Source: Nitrospira sp.
GTDB lineage: Bacteria > Nitrospirota > Thermodesulfovibrionia > Thermodesulfovibrionales > SM23-35
Length of the DNA: 24,614 nucleotides
Assembly: GCA_016873575.1 (NCBI GenBank)
Contig: VGWY01000008.1
Location: 1-24,614 of the forward strand
Direction: 5' to 3'
Positions 21,865 through 24,614 of this stretch are shown one piece after another; position 1 is the first letter of the stretch, and each line of letters begins with the position of its first letter. Position numbers and translations under genes: made by a program. Under the pieces are notes generated by a model, which worked only from the letters and a program-made list of their open reading frames with translations, did not search any database and had not been told where the DNA came from.

Positions 21865-23806
21865 TTTTCTTTTCCTCTTTCAGTTCAGCCTCAATCTTGG
21901 CAATCTCTTCTTTTACAAATGGCTCATCCGGTAATCGTTTTAGTGAATACTGGTATGCAGTGAGGGCATCCTGTAAGCGACCCATTTCATGAAAAGTTTT
22001 CCCCAGGGTGACGAGGGACCTTGGATTCTGTCTGTCAGAAACCGCCATTTCTGAAGCTATGAAAATGACCGTATTATACACATCATCTTTTGGGAGCCTG
22101 AATTTTTCTATTATAGTACGATTCTCCGGGACATTTTTTACAAATATGACAGCAATCGGCTCAGTATATACAGGAACCCATTCATCATCCTCTGGAAGTT
22201 TGAGAAGAAGCCTGGGCACATTCCCATAAACATCAAGGGTATCAAATAAAATACAATTAATCTTGTAATGTTCTAATAATCTTTTCCACAGAGGCATTTT
22301 GCCTTCGGGAAGTTTTGTATGCTCAATTGAATCCACGGCATTCATCATCCATGCATATTCTGACTGCAACGTATAATTAAGCCAGCGGGTATCTAAAAAG
22401 GTCTTTTTCCATGGATACAGCCTCCATGCAACATATCCGCCATATGGATGGCTGTTCAGGATATTTCCCTGTAATCTATTTTTTTCGATAAAATCAACTG
22501 CTTGTACCGGGATATAGTACCCCCGTGCTACATCTAACATGAGCCACTGAAATTTAAATACACCGATAAAGAAGAGTATTGATGACAACAATGCTAATAC
22601 ACTGAATGCAGATACCATTTTTTTATATGTGGTATCAGGAATTCTTTTAAATAAGGATTGAAAGAGCATATTGGTCTCTTTCCCCAGCACCATTGCTGCA
22701 AGAGAGGCATAGTAAATCGTATATCTTCCTGATTTTGCAGCCATGATAAAGAAGCCTGTCAGGAGAACTATATGGGTAAAGTCCATCCTTTTGTTCCTCA
22801 GGAGCACGACGATTGGAAATAAGAGGGCTAAGGGGAAATATCCATAGTTGAAAGGAGAAAGCTTGTTGAGATAGAGAAGGAATGGTGACTGGTATTCCTG
22901 GATACCAGTCTCTAAGAACACATATTTAGGGGACAAGGCGATAGAGAAGGCTTCCCAGCCTGTTGGGTTGATATATGAAGCTATCAAAGCAAGATTTGTA
23001 GCAGTATAAAATGTTATTATGTCACGCCTTGAATAGCTTGCCTTCTTGAAGACAATCTTGAGCCCTTCACAGAGCATATAGACTGCAATAATAATATTAC
23101 CGATTATAAATCCACCATGGAGGTTGGACCATAAAAGCATAAGGAGGGGAAGGAGAAATAATGATAATCCCCCCTTCCCCCCTTTATATTCCCCCTTAAA
23201 TCCCCCTTTAGTAAATAATCCCCCCTCACCCCCCTTTACTAAAGGGGGGAAGGGGGGATTATCCCTTTTCCAAAGGGGGGTATGGGGGGATTCGGGGGGA
23301 TTATTTTTGAATTCTTCCAGGAGTATAAAGGTTAAGGGAGTAAAGAGGATAACAAACAAAACAGGTCTCTCACCTGTATATCGTAATGCATCAAGATACA
23401 AAAGAAAGACAAGGATAAAAGAGATATAAAAAATTACATCCCACCGTTTTAGTTGCCACAGAACCAATAAAAGCATCATGGTGAGCAAGGCTCCCCTCAG
23501 GATAATGACCCCTGCAGGTCCTGCATACTCATAAATGAGATAAAAAATTACCTGTCCGAGCCAGTATTGTTTCAGGATAAAATTCTCCCTCTCGGGGAGG
23601 AGATTTTTATTCTCCTGAAGATCTGATGTGTAAGAGAAAGGGTCTTTATCCGGAATGGTGCCTGTCTCAACAATATACCTGCCTGTTGATATGTGCCACC
23701 AGAAATCAGAATCAAAAAGCCTTGCTGAGATAAAGGCATGGAAAAAACCAGCAAAAAGGATTAAAAAGGCAAGGGCAATGAAGAAGTTTGGTTTTTTTAT
23801 GTTCAT
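21851..23806 (-). CDS. GT-C-like multi-pass membrane protein with C-terminal TPR and a repeat-encoded insertion
   Basis: The protein is 651 residues. The first helix (10-28) is followed by a loop RLFDSDFWWHISTGRYIVET with the acidic D-x-D typical of GT-C sugar transferases. About ten more helices run to residue 430. A periplasmic domain (about 430-590) then contains HPYGGYVAWRLYPWKKTFLDTR, and a short TPR pair ends the protein (SLVTLGKTFHEMGRLQDALTAYQYSL). Residues 168-213 (NNPPES...KGGKGG) are read from the 142-bp repeat and lie in a loop between two helices, just before LLPLLMLLWSNLHGGF. The first gene after the pilin, 45 bp downstream, it is a candidate for a pilin or lipid-linked glycan glycosyltransferase. 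Its C-terminal TPRs may dock partner proteins. Confidence 0.78.
   Translation of the reverse strand: MNIKKPNFFIALAFLILFAGFFHAFISARLFDSDFWWHISTGRYIVETGTIPDKDPFSYTSDLQENKNLLPERENFILKQYWLGQVIFYLIYEYAGPAGVIILRGALLTMMLLLVLWQLKRWDVIFYISFILVFLLYLDALRYTGERPVLFVILFTPLTFILLEEFKNNPPESPHTPLWKRDNPPFPPLVKGGEGGLFTKGGFKGEYKGGKGGLSLFLLPLLMLLWSNLHGGFIIGNIIIAVYMLCEGLKIVFKKASYSRRDIITFYTATNLALIASYINPTGWEAFSIALSPKYVFLETGIQEYQSPFLLYLNKLSPFNYGYFPLALLFPIVVLLRNKRMDFTHIVLLTGFFIMAAKSGRYTIYYASLAAMVLGKETNMLFQSLFKRIPDTTYKKMVSAFSVLALLSSILFFIGVFKFQWLMLDVARGYYIPVQAVDFIEKNRLQGNILNSHPYGGYVAWRLYPWKKTFLDTRWLNYTLQSEYAWMMNAVDSIEHTKLPEGKMPLWKRLLEHYKINCILFDTLDVYGNVPRLLLKLPEDDEWVPVYTEPIAVIFVKNVPENRTIIEKFRLPKDDVYNTVIFIASEMAVSDRQNPRSLVTLGKTFHEMGRLQDALTAYQYSLKRLPDEPFVKEEIAKIEAELKEEKKNERN
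23166..23307 (-). repeat. Coding palindromic element, long copy 2 (in the GT-C/TPR gene)
   Basis: This copy is 142 bp and differs from 19398-19539 at two bases only. One base changes Ile to Thr in the encoded peptide (FIKGG against FTKGG). It has the same orientation and reading frame relative to the host gene as copy 1. Confidence 0.9.
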
Positions 23807-23811
23807 AAATA

Positions 23812-23839
23812 TTCAGGCCCGGGGATCCCCGGGCCTGAA
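23812..23839. terminator. 28-bp perfect palindrome between pilin and GT-C gene
   Basis: The whole 28 bp is self-complementary (TTCAGGCCCGGGG and its mirror), G/C-rich, with almost no loop. It begins 5 bases before the GT-C start codon and 13 bases after the pilin stop. With no T-tract it is more likely an mRNA-stabilising or partial-attenuation structure than a full terminator. It would let the pilin be expressed more strongly than the genes behind it. Confidence 0.55.
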
Positions 23840-23851
23840 ATTTTAAAATGA

Positions 23852-24388
23852 TTAATCAGAATAGAGTTGCTTGTTATGCATTACAGCATTCCTGTCTGAA
23901 GCTATTACCTGAAGGAATGGGACCGCTCCTGCAGCATTCTGTGCTATAACGATTGTGCATACTTGAGATATATTGGCTACACCGTCATTAAATAAACTTG
24001 TGGTAGGCGACCATGGAGACCTTTCACTATAAAGAATACGCCTTGCAGATACAAATGCAGAATCAAGGGAACCTGCGTTCATCCATGCTGCCATTTGTGA
24101 ATTATTTGCATCAGCAGCAGTTATCTGACCATCTCCAGTTGAATCAACCTCTCTTTGCATCTCCCCTGTTCTGGATATACCCTTTAAGGCGGAGTTCAGC
24201 CATCCCTGAAGCTCTGGCTCAATTGCTGATGCTGCCCTTGTTACCGCACCTTTCCTTCCTCTCTCCTGCATACCTAAATAACCAGGAATTGCTATTGCTG
24301 CCAGGATACCGATAATAGCCACGACGATGAGCAATTCAATCAATGTGAAACCTTTCTGCTCTCTTAAATTATTAATTGCTTTATACAC
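23852..24388 (-). CDS. Type IV major-type prepilin with EF-hand-like loop
   Basis: The prepilin is 178 residues from a GTG start. The leader MYKAINNLREQKG is cleaved before Phe, giving FTLIELLIVVAIIGILAAIAIP with Glu at +5, a classical type IVa N-terminal helix. The globular part contains DSTGDGQITAAD at about 82-93, which follows the EF-hand pattern D-x-T-x-D-G-x-I-x-x-x-D; such a loop is unusual in pilins. The GTG at 24388 follows AAAGGAGG at ideal spacing, whereas the frame's first ATG (24403) has no site, so GTG was chosen. A sigma-54-type promoter and a leader hairpin lie upstream, as expected for regulated pilin genes. It opens the sugar locus; the transferases behind it may modify it. 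Confidence 0.9.
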   Translation of the reverse strand: MYKAINNLREQKGFTLIELLIVVAIIGILAAIAIPGYLGMQERGRKGAVTRAASAIEPELQGWLNSALKGISRTGEMQREVDSTGDGQITAADANNSQMAAWMNAGSLDSAFVSARRILYSERSPWSPTTSLFNDGVANISQVCTIVIAQNAAGAVPFLQVIASDRNAVMHNKQLYSD

Positions 24389-24409
24389 CTTTCCTCCTTT
24401 CATTACTTT

Positions 24410-24428
24410 TGGTGGTCTGTTACCACCA
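24410..24428 (-). promoter_or_regulatory. Leader hairpin just before the pilin ribosome-binding site
   Basis: Seven perfect base pairs (TGGTGGT and ACCACCA) with a 5-base loop lie about 12 bases upstream of the pilin Shine-Dalgarno. It could affect ribosome access or mRNA stability. Confidence 0.45.
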
Positions 24429-24431
24429 TTT

Positions 24432-24470
24432 TTATTGCTTACTCACTCCCTTACTACCTTTGTTCAGCAT
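24432..24470 (-). CDS. Possible 12-residue leader ORF of the pilin transcript
   Basis: MLNKGSKGVSKQ starts at an ATG abutting AAAGGAGGTG (24471-24480), a stretch with near full complementarity to the 16S rRNA 3' end. Spacing between this site and the ATG is too short to be ideal, so translation is doubtful. An alternative is that the long Shine-Dalgarno serves as a ribosome standby or stabilising site. Confidence 0.25.
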   Translation of the reverse strand: MLNKGSKGVSKQ

Positions 24471-24497
24471 CACCTCCTTTTATTCCAGGTATACTTT

Positions 24498-24514
24498 TGC
24501 AAACCTTATACCAA
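24498..24514 (-). promoter_or_regulatory. Sigma-54-type promoter of the pilin gene
   Basis: TTGGTATAAGGTTTGCA on the minus strand fits the -24/-12 pattern with GG and GC separated by 10 bases. Type IV pilin genes are often RpoN-dependent. A TATAAT at 24525-24530 could be an alternative -10 but has no good -35. Confidence 0.6.
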
Positions 24515-24573
24515 CCTTGCCGCTATTATACACTATAAAAATATAAAAGAAAAGTAAAAAATAATCAATAGGT

Positions 24574-24590
24574 TAGAAGATTTTCTTCTA
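24574..24590. repeat. Small hairpin at right edge
   Basis: TAGAAGA and TCTTCTA pair perfectly around TTT. It could be a terminator or operator of whatever lies beyond the window. The rest of 24515-24614 is AT-rich with no gene. Confidence 0.3.
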
Positions 24591-24614
24591 TTAATTCTTT
24601 ATGTTTGGATAGGG

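Noticed and set aside
1..24614. rRNA or tRNA genes, phage genes or transposase genes
   Set aside because: None were recognised on either strand; the repeats present are all non-autonomous.

Overview
The window is AT-leaning bacterial DNA with well-formed Shine-Dalgarno sites, short intergenic gaps and many interspersed palindromic repeats. RimO, UvrA, PyrE, a DppBC-type permease pair, Hsp20, DUF2934 and two type IV pilins with a sugar locus point to an anaerobic or environmental diderm, most likely Nitrospirota (Thermodesulfovibrionia-like) or a deltaproteobacterial relative. The taxon is inferred from protein flavour and repeat content; no rRNA or other marker gene is present.

Left part (1-3555). 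The left edge holds the N-terminus of a probable HNH nuclease and a lipoprotein behind a near-consensus promoter. Next comes a small stress operon on the minus strand (DUF2934, Hsp20, GYD-domain protein) with a visible promoter and terminator. An exported rhodanese follows, then the orphan C-terminal remnant of a larger surface protein on the plus strand.

Middle part (3556-12164). These are housekeeping genes separated by repeats: pyrE(+), dppC and dppB(-), rimO(+), uvrA(-) and a Uma2-family nuclease(-). Almost every gap is filled with a miniature repeat: MITE-like ACCACAGAG elements, TGTCATTCC double hairpins, a GGGACTGTCCC composite and C/G-rich palindromes. uvrA itself carries three repeat-derived in-frame insertions, two of them pure heptamer arrays.

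Right part (12165-24614). Twelve consecutive minus-strand genes run from a type IV pilin with a sigma-54-like promoter to a second pilin. Between them lie two GT-C-like membrane proteins with TPR tails, two GT2 glycosyltransferases, two DegT aminotransferases, two left-handed beta-helix acyltransferases, an SDR sugar enzyme and a Gfo/Idh/MocA dehydrogenase. Overlapping stops and starts suggest one long operon or a few coupled ones. The Gfo/Idh, acyltransferase and aminotransferase triple matches the WbpB/WbpD/WbpE (WlbABC) route to diacetamido-uronic sugars. The SDR, DegT and acyltransferase triple looks like a second amino-sugar branch. With pilins at both ends, the simplest reading is a locus that makes and attaches pilus or cell-surface glycans; this is inference.

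The most unusual signal is a G/C-rich palindromic repeat. It lies inside three protein-coding genes (uvrA, a DegT aminotransferase and a GT-C/TPR membrane protein), always in the same reading frame and orientation. The two long copies match at 140 of 142 bases. It behaves like a protein-tolerated palindromic element, comparable in idea to the Rickettsia palindromic elements.
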